This document shows, piece after piece, positions 21,691 to 35,530 of a stretch of DNA of 64,000 nt (the first letter of the stretch is position 1; each line of letters starts with the position of its first letter). This stretch comes from Penium margaritaceum (taxonomy: Eukaryota; Streptophyta; Zygnematophyceae; Desmidiales; Peniaceae): assembly GCA_023375785.1 (NCBI GenBank), contig SZWC01000082.1:329243-393242 (forward strand). The letters run 5' to 3'. A program made the translations under genes and the position numbers. Under the pieces are notes generated by a model. The model had not been told where the DNA came from. It was given only the letters and a program-made list of their open reading frames with translations, and did no database searches.

Positions 21691-24600
21691 TTGCAACAAC
21701 TTACAACCACTTGCAACCACTCGCAAGCACTCCCATCCACTCGCAACCACTCACACTACTCTCAAGCACTTGTAACCGCTCGTAACCACTCGCAACAACT
21801 CGCAACCACTAGCAACCACTCGCAACCACTCGCAACAACTCGCAAAAACTTGCAACCACTGGCAACCACTCGCAACCACTCGCAACCACTGGAAACCATT
21901 CACAATAACTCGCAACCACACAAAACCACTCGCCAACTCGCAACCACTTGCAAGCACTCGCAACCACTCCCAACTACTAGCAACCACTCCCAATGACTCG
22001 CAACAACTCGCAACCACTCGTAACCACTCGCAACTACTCGCAACCACTCGTAACCACTCACAACCACTCACAACCACTTGCAACCACTCGCAACCAATCG
22101 CGACCACCCGCAACCAATCGCAACAACTCGCAACCAATCGCAACCACTTGCAACCACTCGCAACCACTTGCAACCACTTGCAACCGCTCACAACCACTCG
22201 TAACCACTCGCAACCACTCGCAACCACTCGCAACCACTCACAACCACTGGTAATCACTCGCAGCTACTCGCAACCACTCGCAGCCCCTTGAAACCGCTGG
22301 CAACAATTCGCAACCACTTGCAACAACTGGCAACCACTCGCAACCACTTGCAACCAGTGGCAACAAGTGCGAAACACTTGCAACCACTCAGAACCACTCA
22401 AAAGCATTTGCATGCACTGGCAAGGATTTGCAACCACTCACAACCACTCACAACCACTTGCAACTACTCGCAACCACTTGCAACCAATCGTAACCACTCA
22501 CAATCACTCGCAAGCACTTGCAAGCACTCGCAACCAATCACAACCACTTGCAACCACTCGCAATGACTAGCAACCATTTGCAACTACTCGCAGCTACTCA
22601 CAACCACTCGCAACCACTCGCAACCACTCGTAACCACTCGCGACTACTCGTAACCACTTGCAACCGCTCAAAGCCACTCGCAACCACTCCCAGCCACTCG
22701 CAACTACTCGCAACCACTCGCGACCACTCGCAACCACTTGCAACCCCTCGCAACAACTAGCAACCACTCGCATTCACTCAAAACCACTCGCAACCACTCG
22801 TAACAACTCGTAACCACTTGCAACCGCCCATAACCACTTGCAACAACTCACAACCACTCGCAACCACTCAAAACCACTCGCAACCACTCGTACCCACTTG
22901 CAACCGCCCATAAGCACTTGCAATCAATCACAACCAATCGCAACCACTCGCAACGTCTCGCAACAACTCGCAACCACACGCAAGCACTCGCAACCACTTG
23001 CAACCACTTGCAACCATTGGAACCTACTCGCAACCACTTGCAACCACATGCAACCACTCACAACCAGTCACAACCACTTGCAGTCACTCGCAATCACTCG
23101 CAACTACTGACAGCCACTCGCAACCACTCACAACCACTAGCAACCAATGGGAACTTCTCTAAACTACTCGAAACCACTCGCAACCACTCGCAACCACTTG
23201 CGACCACTCGCAACCACTTGCGACCACTCGCAACCACTCACAACCGCTCGCGACCGCTCGCAACCACTCCCAACTACTCGCAACCACTCGCAACCACTCG
23301 CAACCACTCGCAACCACTCGCATCCACTCCCAACCACTCGCCCCAGCTTACAACCACTCGCAAGCACTCGCAACCACTCGCAACCACTCGTTACCACTCA
23401 CAACCACGCGCAACCACTCACAACCACTCGCAACCACTCCCGACCACTCGCAACCACGCGCAACCACTCTCAACCACTTGTAACTGCTCGCAACCACTCG
23501 CAACCACTCGCAACCGCTTGCAACCACTCGCAACCACTCGCAACAACTCGCAACCACTTGCAACCACTCGCAACCACTTGCAACCATTTGCAACGACTGG
23601 CAACCACTCGCAACAATTCGCAACCAGACAAAACCACTCGCCAACTCCCAACCACTTGCAAGCACTCGCAACCACTCCCAACCACCAGCAACCACTCGCA
23701 ACCACTCGCAACAACTTGCAACCACTTGTAACCATTCGCAATCACTCACAACCACTCGTAACCACTCACAACCACTCACAACCACTTGCAACCAGTCGCT
23801 ACCACTCGCAACCACCCATAACCAATAGCAACAACTCAGAACAACTTGCAACCACTCGCAACCACTCGCAACCACTCGCAACCTCTCACAACCAGTCGCA
23901 ACCACTCGCAACCACTCGCAACGACTTGCAACCACTCGCAACCAGTTGCAACCACTCTCAACCAGTTCCAACCACTTGCAACCGCTTGCAACCACTCGCA
24001 ACCAATCGCAACCACTCGCAACGACTCACAATCACAGGTAACCACTCGCAGCCACTCGCAACCACGTGCAACACCTTGTAACCATTGGCATCAATTTGCA
24101 CCCACTCGCAACCACTCGCAACCACTCGCAACCACTTGCAACCACTCACAATCACTTGCAACCACTGGCAACCACTGCCAAAGACTTGCAACCACTCCCA
24201 ACCATTCAGAACCACTTGTAAGCACTGGCAAGAATTTGCAACCACTCACAACCACTCACAACCACTTATAACCACTCGTAACCATTGCAACCAATCTTAA
24301 CCACTCACAATCACTCGCAACCAGTCGCAACCAGTCGCAACAATGCGCAACCACTCGCAACCACTCGCAACTACTTGTAACCATTCGCAACTACTAGCAA
24401 CCACTCACATCCACTCGCTACCGTCGCAACCACTCGTAACCACTCGCAACCACTTGTAACCACTTGCAACCACTCACAACCACTCGCAACCACCCGCAAC
24501 CACTCGCAGCCACTCGCAACCACTCGCAACCACTCGTGACCACTTGCAACCACTCGCAACCACTTGCAACCACTCCCAACCACTCGCAACCACTCGCAAC

Positions 24601-25590
24601 CACTCGCAACCACTCGCAACCACTCGCACCCACTTGAAAGCGCTCATAACCACTTGCAACCACTCACAACCAATCGCAATCACTCGCAACCACTCGCAAC
24701 AACGCGTAACCACACACAACGACTCGCAACCACTTGCAACCACTCACAACCACTCGAACCTACTCGCACCCACTTGCAACCACATGCAACCACTCACAAC
24801 CAGTCACAACCACTTGCAGTCACTCGCAATCACTCGCAACCACTCACAGCCACTCGCAACCACTCACAACCACTCGCAACCACTCGCAACCACTCGCAAC
24901 CACTCGCAACCACTCGCAACCACCAGCAACCACTTGCAACCACTCGCAACCACTCACAGCCGCTCGCAACCGCTTGCAACCACTCGCAACTACTCGCAAC
25001 CACTCACAACCACTCGCAACCACTTGTTACCACACGCAACCACTCACAACCACTCGCAACCAATCCCAAGCACTCGCAACAACCCCCAACCACTCCAAGC
25101 AACTTGGAACCACTTGCAACCACTCGCAACCACTCGCAATCACTTGCATCGAATTCCAACCACTCCCAAACAACTCGCAACCACTCGCAACCACTCACAA
25201 TCACTTGCAACCAGTTCCAACCACTGGCAACAACTTGCAACCACTCGCAACCACTCACAACCACTCGCAACCACTTGCAACAACTTGTAACTATGCGCAA
25301 TCACTCGCAACCACTCGCAAAAAGACGCAACCACTCGCAACCACTGGCAACGACTCGCAACAACTTGCAACCACACAAAACCACTCGCCAACTCGCAACA
25401 AATTGCAAGCACTCCCAACCAATAGCAACCACTCGCAACCACTCGCAATAACTCGCAACCACTTGTAACCACTCGCAACCACTCGTAACCACTCGTAACC
25501 ACTCACAACCACTTGCAACCACTTGCAACCACTCACAACCATCGCAACCTATCGCAACAACTTGCAATCAATCGCAACCACTCGCAACCA

Positions 25591-25880
25591 CTTGCAACCT
25601 CTCACAACCAATCGCAACCACTCGCAACCACTCGCAACCACTTGCATCCACTCGCAACCACTTGCAACCACTCCCAACCACTCGCAACCACTCGCAACCA
25701 CTCGTAGCCACTCGCAACCACTCGCAACCACTCGCAATCACTCGCAACCACTCGCAACCACTCGCAACCCCTCACAACCAATCGCAACCACTCGCAACCA
25801 CTCGCAACCACTTGCATCCACTCGCAACCACTTGCAACCACTCCCAACCACTTGCGACCACTTGCAACCACTCGTAGCCA
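25591..25880. repeat. 170-bp spaced duplication
   Basis: CTTGCATCCA at 25641 and 25811 with matching neighbours. This is the partner of the 100-bp duplication at 19691-19890, but with a longer period, so the two segmental copies evolved independently. Confidence 0.75.
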
Positions 25881-28800
25881 CTCGCAACCACTCACAACCA
25901 CTCGCAACCACTCACAACCACTCACAACCACTAGTAACCACTCGCAGCCACTCGCAACCACTCGCAACCCCTTGTAACCACTAGCAATAATTCACAACCA
26001 CTCGCAACCACTAACAACCACTCGCAACCACTCGCAAACTCTGCCAAAAAATTGCAATTACTCACAACCACTGAAAACCACTTTCAAGCATTGGCAGGCA
26101 TTTGCAACCACTCACAACCACTCACAACCACTTGCAATAACTCGCAACTACTCGCAACCAATCGTAACCACTCACGATCACTCCCAACTACTTGCAAGCA
26201 CTCGCAACCAATCGCAACCACTCGCAACCACTCGCAACTACTTGCAACCATTTGCAACTACACGCATCCACTCACAACCACTTGCAACCACTCGTAACCA
26301 CTCGCAACACCTCGCAACCACTTCCAACCACTCGCAACCACTCGCAGCCACTCGCAACCACTCGCAACTACTCGCAACTACTTGCAACCACTCGCAACCA
26401 CTCGTAACCACTCAAAACAATTCACAACCACTTGCAACCACCCGCAAACACTCACAACCACCCACAACCAATCGCAACAACTCGCAAAAACTTGTAACAA
26501 CTCGCAACCACTCAAGACCTCTCACAACCAGTCGCAACCACTCGCAACCTCTCGCAACCACTTGCAACCACTCGCAACCACTTGCAACCCCTCCCAACCA
26601 GTTGCAACCACTTGCAACCACTTGCTACCACTCGCGACCACTCGTAACCACTCGCAACCACTCGCAACCACTCACAACTACTCGTAACCACTCGCAGCCA
26701 CTCGCAACCACTCGCAACCCCTTGTAACCACTGGCAACAATTCGCAACCATTGGCAACCACTCGCAACCACTTGTAACCAGTGGCAACCACTGCCAAACA
26801 CTTGCAACCACTCTCAACCACTTAAAACCACTTGCAAGCACTAGGAAGCATTTGCAACCACTCACAACCACTCACAACCACTTATAACCACTAGCAACCA
26901 CTCGCAACCACTCGCAACTACTTGTAAGCATTCACAACTACTCGCAACCACTCACAACCACTTGCAAGCACTCGCAACCACTCGTAACCACTCACAACCA
27001 CTTGTAACCACTTGCAACCACTCAGAACCACTCGCAACCACTTGCAACCACTTGCATCCACTCGCAACCACTCGCAACCACTCGTGACCACTTGCAACCA
27101 CTCGCAACCACTTGCAACCACTCGCAACCACTCGCAACCACTCGCAACCACTCGCAACCACTCGCAAACACTCGCAACCACTCATACCCACTTGAAACCG
27201 CTCATAACCATTTGCAACCACTCACAACCAATCGCAACCACTCACAACCACTCGCAACCACTTGCAACCCCTCGCAGCCCCTTGCAACCACTGGCAACCA
27301 CTCCCAAATACTTGCAACCACTCACAACCACTCAAAACTACTTGCAAGCACTCCCAAACACTCACAACCACTCACAACCACCCACAACCACTTGCAACCA
27401 CTTGCAATCAACTCGCAACCAATCGTAACCACTCATACCCACTCGGAATCACTTGCAACTACTCGTAACAAATTGCAACCACTCGCAACAACCCGCAACG
27501 ACTCTCAACCATGCGCAACCACTCGCAACCACGTACAATCACTTGCAATCACTCGCAACCACTTGCAAGCACTCAAAACCTCTCACAACCCCTCGCAACC
27601 ACTCGCAACCACTCGCAACCAATAGAAACCATCTGCAACCTCTCGCAATCACTCGCAACCATTCGCATCCACTTGCATCCACTTGCAGCGAGTCGTAAGT
27701 ACTCGCAACCAATCGCAACCACTCACAACCATTCGCAACCACTCCCAACCACTTGCAACTACTCGCAACCAATGGCAGCCACTCGCAACCACACAAAACG
27801 GCTCGCAACCACTCACAACCACTTGCAACCACTCACAACCACGCAAACCACTTGCAACCACACGCAGCCACTCGCGACCACTCGCAACCACTCGCAACAA
27901 CTCGCAACCACTCATAACCACTTGCAACCACTCGTAACCACTCGCAACCACTCGCAACCCCTTGCAACCACTTCCAACCACTCGCAACCACTCGCAACCA
28001 CTCGCAACCACTAGCAACCACTCGCAACTACTGGTAACCACTTGCAACCACTCGCAACCACTCGCAACCACTCGCAACCACTTGCAACAGCTCATAACCA
28101 CTCGCAACCACTCGCACCCACACCACTTCCAACCTCTTGTAACCACTCACAACCACTCGCAACCACTCACAACCACTTGCAACCACTCGCAACCACTTGC
28201 AACCACTTGCAACCACTCACAACCACTTGCAACAACTCGAAACCAATCGCGACCATTCACAACCACTGGTAGCCACTTGCAACAACTCGCAACCACTCCA
28301 AACCCGTCCTAACGAGTGGTAACAATTGGCAACCACTGAAAACCACTCCCAACCACTTGCGAGCACTCGCAACTACTTGCAACCAATAGGAACCACTCCC
28401 AGACACCTGCAACCACTCACAACCACTCAAAACCACTTGCAAGCACTCGCAAGCACTCGCAACCACTAACAATCACTCACAAACACTTGCAACCACTCGC
28501 ACCCACTCGCATCCAATCGTAACCACTCATAACCACTCGCAACCACTTGCAACCACTCGTAACCAATCGCAACCACTCGCAACCACTCCCAACCACTCGC
28601 AACTGCTTGCAACCATTTCCAACCAGTCGCAACCACTCACAACCACTCGCAACCACTCGGAACCACTCCTAACCACTCACAACCAATCATAACCACTTGC
28701 AACCACTCAAAACCAATTGCAACCAATTGCAACACTCACAGCCATTCGTAACCACTCGCAACCACTCGCGACCACTTGCAACCACTCGCAACCACTTGCA

Positions 28801-29339
28801 ACCACTCGCAACCACTCGCAACCACTCGCAGCCACTCGCAACCACTCGCAACTACTAGCAACCACTCGCAACCACTTACAACCATTTGCAACCACTGACA
28901 ACCACTCGAAACCACCCACAATCAACTGTAACCACTTGCAACCACTCACAACCATTCACAACCACTCACAACCACTTGCAGTCAGTCGCAGTCACTCGCA
29001 ACCACTAACAGCCACTTGCAACTACTCACAACCACTCGCAAGCACTCGCAACCACTCACAACCACTCGTAACCACTCACAACCATTCGTAACCACTCGTA
29101 ACCACTCGCAACCACTTGAAACCACTCGCAACCACTCACAACCACTCGTAACCACTCGTAACCGCTCGCAACCACTTGCAACCACTCGCAACTTCTCACA
29201 ACTACTCATAACCACTCGCAACCACTCCCAACCACTCACAACCGCTCGCAACCGCTCGCAACCACTTGCAACCACTCCCAACCACTCGCAACCACTCGCA
29301 ACCACTTGCAACCACTCGCAACCACTCGCAACCACTCGC

Positions 29340-32200
29340 AACCACTCGCATCCACTTGTAACCACTCGCAGCCAGTTGCAACCACTGGCAACCACTCGTA
29401 ACCACTCGCAATCACTCGTTACCACTCGCAACCACTCACAACTACTCGCAACCAATCACAAGCACTCGCAACCACTCCCAACCACTCCCCACCATTTGCA
29501 ACCACTTGCAACCACTTGCAACCACTCGCAACCACTCGCAACCACTTGCATCCACTCGCAACCACTCGCAAACAACTCGCAATCTCTCGCAACCACTCCC
29601 AACCACTCGCAACCACTCGCAACCACTCGCAACCACGCGCAGCCACTCCCAACCACTTGCAACCACTCGCAACCACTCGCAACCACTCGCAACCACCTGC
29701 AACCACTCGCAACCACTCCCAACCACTCGCAACAAATTGCAACCACTCGCAACCACTCGCAAACAACTCGCAACGACAGGCAACCACTCGCAACCACTCG
29801 TTTCCACTCGCAACGGCTCAAAACTGCTTGCAACCAATCCCAAGAACTCGCAACCATTCCCAACCACTCCCAACCACTTGCAACCACTTGCAACCACTTG
29901 CAACTACTCGCAACCACTCGCAACAACTTGCATCCATTCGCAACCACTCGCAATCACTCGCAAATGACTCGCAACCACTCACAACCACTCCTAACCACTC
30001 GCAACCACTCGCAACCATTCACAACCACTTGCAACCACTTGCAACCACTCGCAACCACTCGCAACCACTCCCAACGACTCGCAAACACTCGAAACCACTC
30101 GCAACCACTCGTAACCACTTGCAATCACATGCAACCACTCGCAACAACTCAAAACCACTCCCAACCACTCGCAACCACTCGCAACCACTCTCAACCACTT
30201 GTATCCACTTGCAACCACTCGCAACCATTCGAAACCACTTGCAACCACTCGCAACCACTTGCAACAACTCGCAACCACTTCCAATCGCTTGCAACCACTC
30301 GGACCCACTCACAACTACTCGCAACCAATCACAGCAGCTTGCAACCGCTCACAACCACTCACAACCACTCGCAACCACTCGCAACCACTCGCAAGCACTT
30401 GCAACCACTCACAATCACTCGCAACCCCTCGCAACCACTCACATCCACTCGCAGCCACTCGCAACCACTCCCAACCACTCCTTACTACTCGCAACCACTC
30501 ACAACCACTCGCGACAAATCCCAAGCACTCGCAACCACTCCCAACCTCTCCCAACTACTTGCAACAACTTGCAACCACTTGCAACCACTTGCAACTACTT
30601 GCAACCACTCGCAAATAACTCACAACCACTCGCAACCACTCCCTACCACTTGTAACCACTCGCAACCACTCACAACCACTTGGAACCACTTGTTATCACT
30701 CGCAGCCACACGCAACCACTCCCAACCACTCGTAACCACTCGCAACCACTCGCAACCACTTGTAACCACTCGCAATCACTTGCAACCATTCGCAACCACT
30801 CGCAACCACTCGCAACCACTCGCAACCACTTGCAACCACTCGCAACCAATTGCAACCACTCGCAACCACTGGCATCCACTCGCAACAACTCATAGCCAGT
30901 TACAACCACTCGCAACCACTCGTAACCACTCGCAATCACTCGTTACTACTCGCAACCACTCACAACCACTCGCAACCAGTCACAAGCACTCACAACCACT
31001 CCCAACCACTCTCAACCATTTGCAACCACTTGCAACCACTTGCAACCACTCGCAACCACTCGCAACCACTTGCATCCACTCGCAACCACTCGCAAACAAC
31101 TCGCAATGTCTCGCACCCACTCCCAACCACTCGCAACCACTCGCAACCACTCGCAACCACTCGGAGCCACTCCCAATCACTTGCAACCACTCTTGACCAC
31201 TCGCAAACACTCGCAACCACCTGCAACCACTCGCAACCACTCGCAACCAATTGCAACCACTCGCAACCACTCGCAACAAGTCGCAACCACTCGCAACCAC
31301 CCTTATCCGCTTGCAACCAATTACAACCACTCGCAACCACTCGTAACCACTCGCAACCACTCGCAACCACTTGCAACCACTCACAACCACTCCAAACCAC
31401 TCGCAACCACTTGCAACCACTTGCAACCACTCGCAAACAACTCGCAACGACAGGCAACCACTCGCAACCACTCGTTACCACTCGAAACGACTCAGAACCG
31501 CTTTCAACCAATCCCAAGAACTCACAACCATTCCCAACCACTGCCAACCACTTGCAACCACTTGCAACCACTTGCAACTACTCGCAACCACTCGCAACAA
31601 CTTGCATCCACTCGCAACCACTTGCAACCACTAGCAAATGACTCGCAACCACTCACAACCACTCCTAACCACTCGCAACCACTCGCAACCCTTCAAAACC
31701 ACTTGCAACCACTTGCAACCACTCGCAACCACTCGCAACCTCTCCCAACCACTCGCAAACACTGGCAACCACTCGCAACCTCTCGTAACCACTTGCAATC
31801 ACATGCAACCACTCGCAACCACTCCCAACCACTCGCAACCACTCCCAACCACTTGTAACCACTCGCAACCACTCGCAACCACTCGAAACCACTTGCAACC
31901 ACTCGCAACCACTCGCAACAACTCGCAACAACTCGCAACCACTTGCAACCACTTACAACAATTCTCAACCACTCGCAACCACTCGCAACCACTCGCAAGC
32001 ACTCGCAACCACTCCCAACCACTCGCAACAACTCGCAACCGCTCGCAACCACTCGCATCCATGCGCAACCACTTGCACCCGTTCGCGCCCAATTGCAACT
32101 ACTTGCAACCACTTGCAACCACTTGCAACCACTCGCAAAGACTCGCAACCACTCGCAATCACTGGCAACGACTTGCAACCCTTTGCAACCACTCCCAATG
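29340..32200. repeat. 1.5-1.7-kb segmental tandem duplication
   Basis: Ordered markers recur: TGCATCCACT followed by the 11-bp unit CGCAAACAACT (about 29.55 and 31.07 kb), ACGACAGGCAACC (about 29.77 and 31.45 kb), AAATGACTCGC (about 29.96 and 31.64 kb), and AATCACATGCAACC (about 30.12 and 31.80 kb). The offset grows from about 1,522 to about 1,677 because of an internal length change. The longest stop-free frame of the window (29016-31196) lies across the first copy. Confidence 0.82.
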
Positions 32201-32260
32201 ACTCACAACCAGGCCCAAGCATTTGCAACCACTCACAACCACTCGTAACCACTCGCAATC

Positions 32261-32520
32261 ACTCGCAACCACTCGCAACCACTCGCAACCACTCGGAAAC
32301 AACTCACAACCACTTGCAACTACTCCCAACTACTCACAACCAGTCGCAACCACTCAAAACCACTTGTAACCACTGGCAACCACTCACAACCACTCGCAAC
32401 CACTCGCAACCACTCGCAACCACTCGGAAACAACTCACAACCACTTGCAACTACTCCCAACTACTCACAACCAGTCGCAACCACTCAAAACCACTTGTAA
32501 CCACTGGCAACCACTCACAA
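32261..32520. repeat. 131-bp HOR, 2 copies
   Basis: ACTCGGAAAC at 32291 and 32422 with the same following units. The length includes one 11-bp unit. Confidence 0.9.
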
Positions 32521-34180
32521 CTACTCGCAACTACTCCCAACCACTCGCAACCACTCGCAACCTCTCGCAAACACTTGCAATCACTTGCAACCACTTGCAC
32601 CCACTCGCAACTCGCAACCACTTGCAACCACTCGCAACCACTCTCAACCACATGTAACCACTCGCAACCACTTACAACCACTCGCAACCGCTTGCAACCA
32701 CTCGCAACCATGTGCAACCACTCGCAACCACTCGCAAGAACTTGCAACCAATTGGAAACACTCACAACCACTTACAACAACTCGCAACCACTCGCAACCA
32801 CTTGTAACCACTCACAACTACTCGTAACCACTCACAACCACTCCCAACCACTTGCAACCACTCGCAACTACTCTCAAGCACTCGCAACCACTTGCACCCA
32901 CTCGCAGCAACTTGCAACCACTCACAACCACTTGGAACCACTCGCATTCACTTGCAACCACTCGCCACCCCTCTCAGCCTCACACAACCACTCGCAACCA
33001 CTCACAACCACACACAACCACTTGCAAGCACTCGCACCCACTCGCAACCAATCAGAACCACTCACAACCACTTGCCACCACTTGCAACCAGTCACAAACA
33101 ATCCTAACTACTCGCAACCACTCACAACCACTTGCAATCACTCACAACCACTAACAACTACTTGCAACCACTCAGAGCCAATCACAACTACTTGCAACCA
33201 CTTGCAACCACTTAAAACCACTCGCAACCACTTGCAACCACTGGCAGCCACTTGCAACCACTCGCAACCACTCACCACCACTCGCAACCACTCGCAACTA
33301 CTCGCAACCACTCACAACCGCGTGCAGCCACTCACAACCACTCACAACCACTTGCAACCACTCACAACCACTCACAACCACTCAAAAGCACTCGCAACTG
33401 CTCGCAATTACTCGCAACTACTCGCAACCATTCACAACCACTTGCAATCACTTGCAACCACTAACAACCACTCGCAATCACTTGCAACCACTTGCAACCA
33501 CTCGCAAGATCACGCAACCACTTGCAACCACTTGCAACCATGTGCAACCACTCGCAACCGCTCGCAAAAACTCCCAATCACGTGCAACCACTCACAACCA
33601 CTCGCAACCACTCACAACCACTTGTAACCACTCACAATCACTCATAACCACTCGCGACCACTCGTAACCACTCGCAACCTCTCCCAACCACTTGCAACCA
33701 CTCGCAATGACTTGCAACCACTCGCAACAACTGGCAACCACTCACAATAGCTTGTAACCACTCACAACCACTTGCAACCACTCACAACTACTTGCAACCA
33801 CTCGCAACCACTCGCAACCACTCACAACCACTCGAAACCACTTGCTACCACTCGCAACCGCTCACAACCACTCACGACCACTTGCAAGCACTCACAACCA
33901 CTCACATTCACTCGCAACCATTTGCAACTACTCGCAACCACACGAACCAATCGTAACCACTTGCAACCACTCACAACCACTTGCAACCACTCATAACCAC
34001 TTACAACCACTCGCAACCACTCGCAACCACTCGCAACAACTTGCAATCACTTGCGTCCACTTGCAAGCACTTGCAAGCAGTTGCAACCACTTGTAAACAC
34101 TCGAAAACACATGCAACCAGTTGCAATCAATCGCATCCACTCCCAACCACTCGCAACCACTCCAATCCACTTACAACCAC

Positions 34181-34390
34181 TCGCAACCACTTGCAACCAC
34201 TTGCAACAACTCGCAACCACTCGCAACAACTTGCAAGTACTCGCAAGCACTCACAACCACTCGCAACCATTCGCACCCAATCGCAACCACTTGCAACCAC
34301 TTGCAACAACTCGCAACCACTCGCAACAACTTGCAAGTACTCGCAAGCACTCACAACCACTCGCAACCATTCGCACCCAATCGCAACCAC
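34181..34390. repeat. 100-bp HOR, 2 copies
   Basis: TTGCAAGTAC at 34231 and 34331 and TCGCACCCAA at 34271 and 34371, with identical units between. Confidence 0.92.
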
Positions 34391-35250
34391 TTGTAAGAAT
34401 TGCAAGCACTTTCAACCACTCACAACCACTAGCAACCACTCGCAACCACTCGCAACCTCTCGCAACCCCTCGCAACCACTCGCAACCACTCACAACCACT
34501 CGCAACCACTTGCAACCTGTTGTAACCACTTGCAACCACTGGCAACCACTCGCAACCACAGGCAACCACAGGCAACCACTCGCAACCACTCGCAACCACT
34601 TGCAACCACCCGCAACAACTTGCAGTCACTCGCAACCACTTGCAGCCACGCAAAACCATTTGCAGCCACTGGCAACCACGCGCAACCACTGGCAACTACT
34701 CGCAACCACTCACAACCTCTCTCAACCACTTGCAAGCACTCACAACCACTCGCAATGACTTGTAACCACTTGCAACTACTCGTAACCACTTGTAACGAAT
34801 TGCAACCACTGGCAACCACTCACAACGACTCGCAACGACCTACAACCAATCGCAACCACTGGCAACCACTCGCAACTACTCGCAACCAATTTAAACCAAT
34901 CGCAACCAATCGCAACCACTTGCAACCACTCGCAACCTCTCGCACTCACTGGCAATCACTTACAACCAATCGCAAACACTCGCAACCACTCACAACCACT
35001 TGCAACCACTCACAACCACTGGCAACCACTCACAACTATTCGCAACGACTCACAACTACTCGCAACCACTCGCAACCACTTGCAACCACTCGCAACCACT
35101 CGCAACCACTCGTAACTGCTCGCAACCACTTGCAGTATCTCGCAACCATTCGCAACCACTCTCAACCACTCGCAACCACTCGCAACCACTCCCAACCACT
35201 TGTAGCCACTTGCAACCACTCCCAACCACTCAGAACCACTCCCAACAACT

Positions 35251-35530
35251 TGCAACCACTCGCATCAACTCGCAACCACTCGCATTCACTCGCAACTTCT
35301 CGCAACCACTTGCAGCCACATGCAACCACTCGCAGCCATTCGCAACCACTCGCAACCACTCCCAACCACTCGTAACCACTTGCAACCACTCGCATCCACT
35401 CGCAACCACTCGCATTCACTCGCAACTTCTCGCAACCACTTGCAGCCACATGCAACCACTCGCAGCCATTCGCAACCACTCGCAACCACTCCCAACCACT
35501 CGTAACCACTTGCAACCACTCGCATCCACT
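35251..35530. repeat. 130-bp HOR, 2 copies
   Basis: CGCATTCACT at 35281 and 35411, each followed by CGCAACTTCT and TGCAGCCACA. Confidence 0.92.

Larger units (their letters stand above)
17900..27300. repeat. About 5.9-kb segmental tandem duplication
   Basis: Rare markers recur in the same order with similar offsets: AAGAATTTGC at 18285 and 24230, CGCCAACTCG at 19462 and 25386, GGCAGGCATT at 20110 and 26093, CTAGGAAGCA at 21068 and 26841. Offsets of 5.8-6.0 kb differ because of smaller internal duplications. A shortened version of the unit also appears inside (CGCCAACTC near 21.93 and 23.64 kb). Confidence 0.82.
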
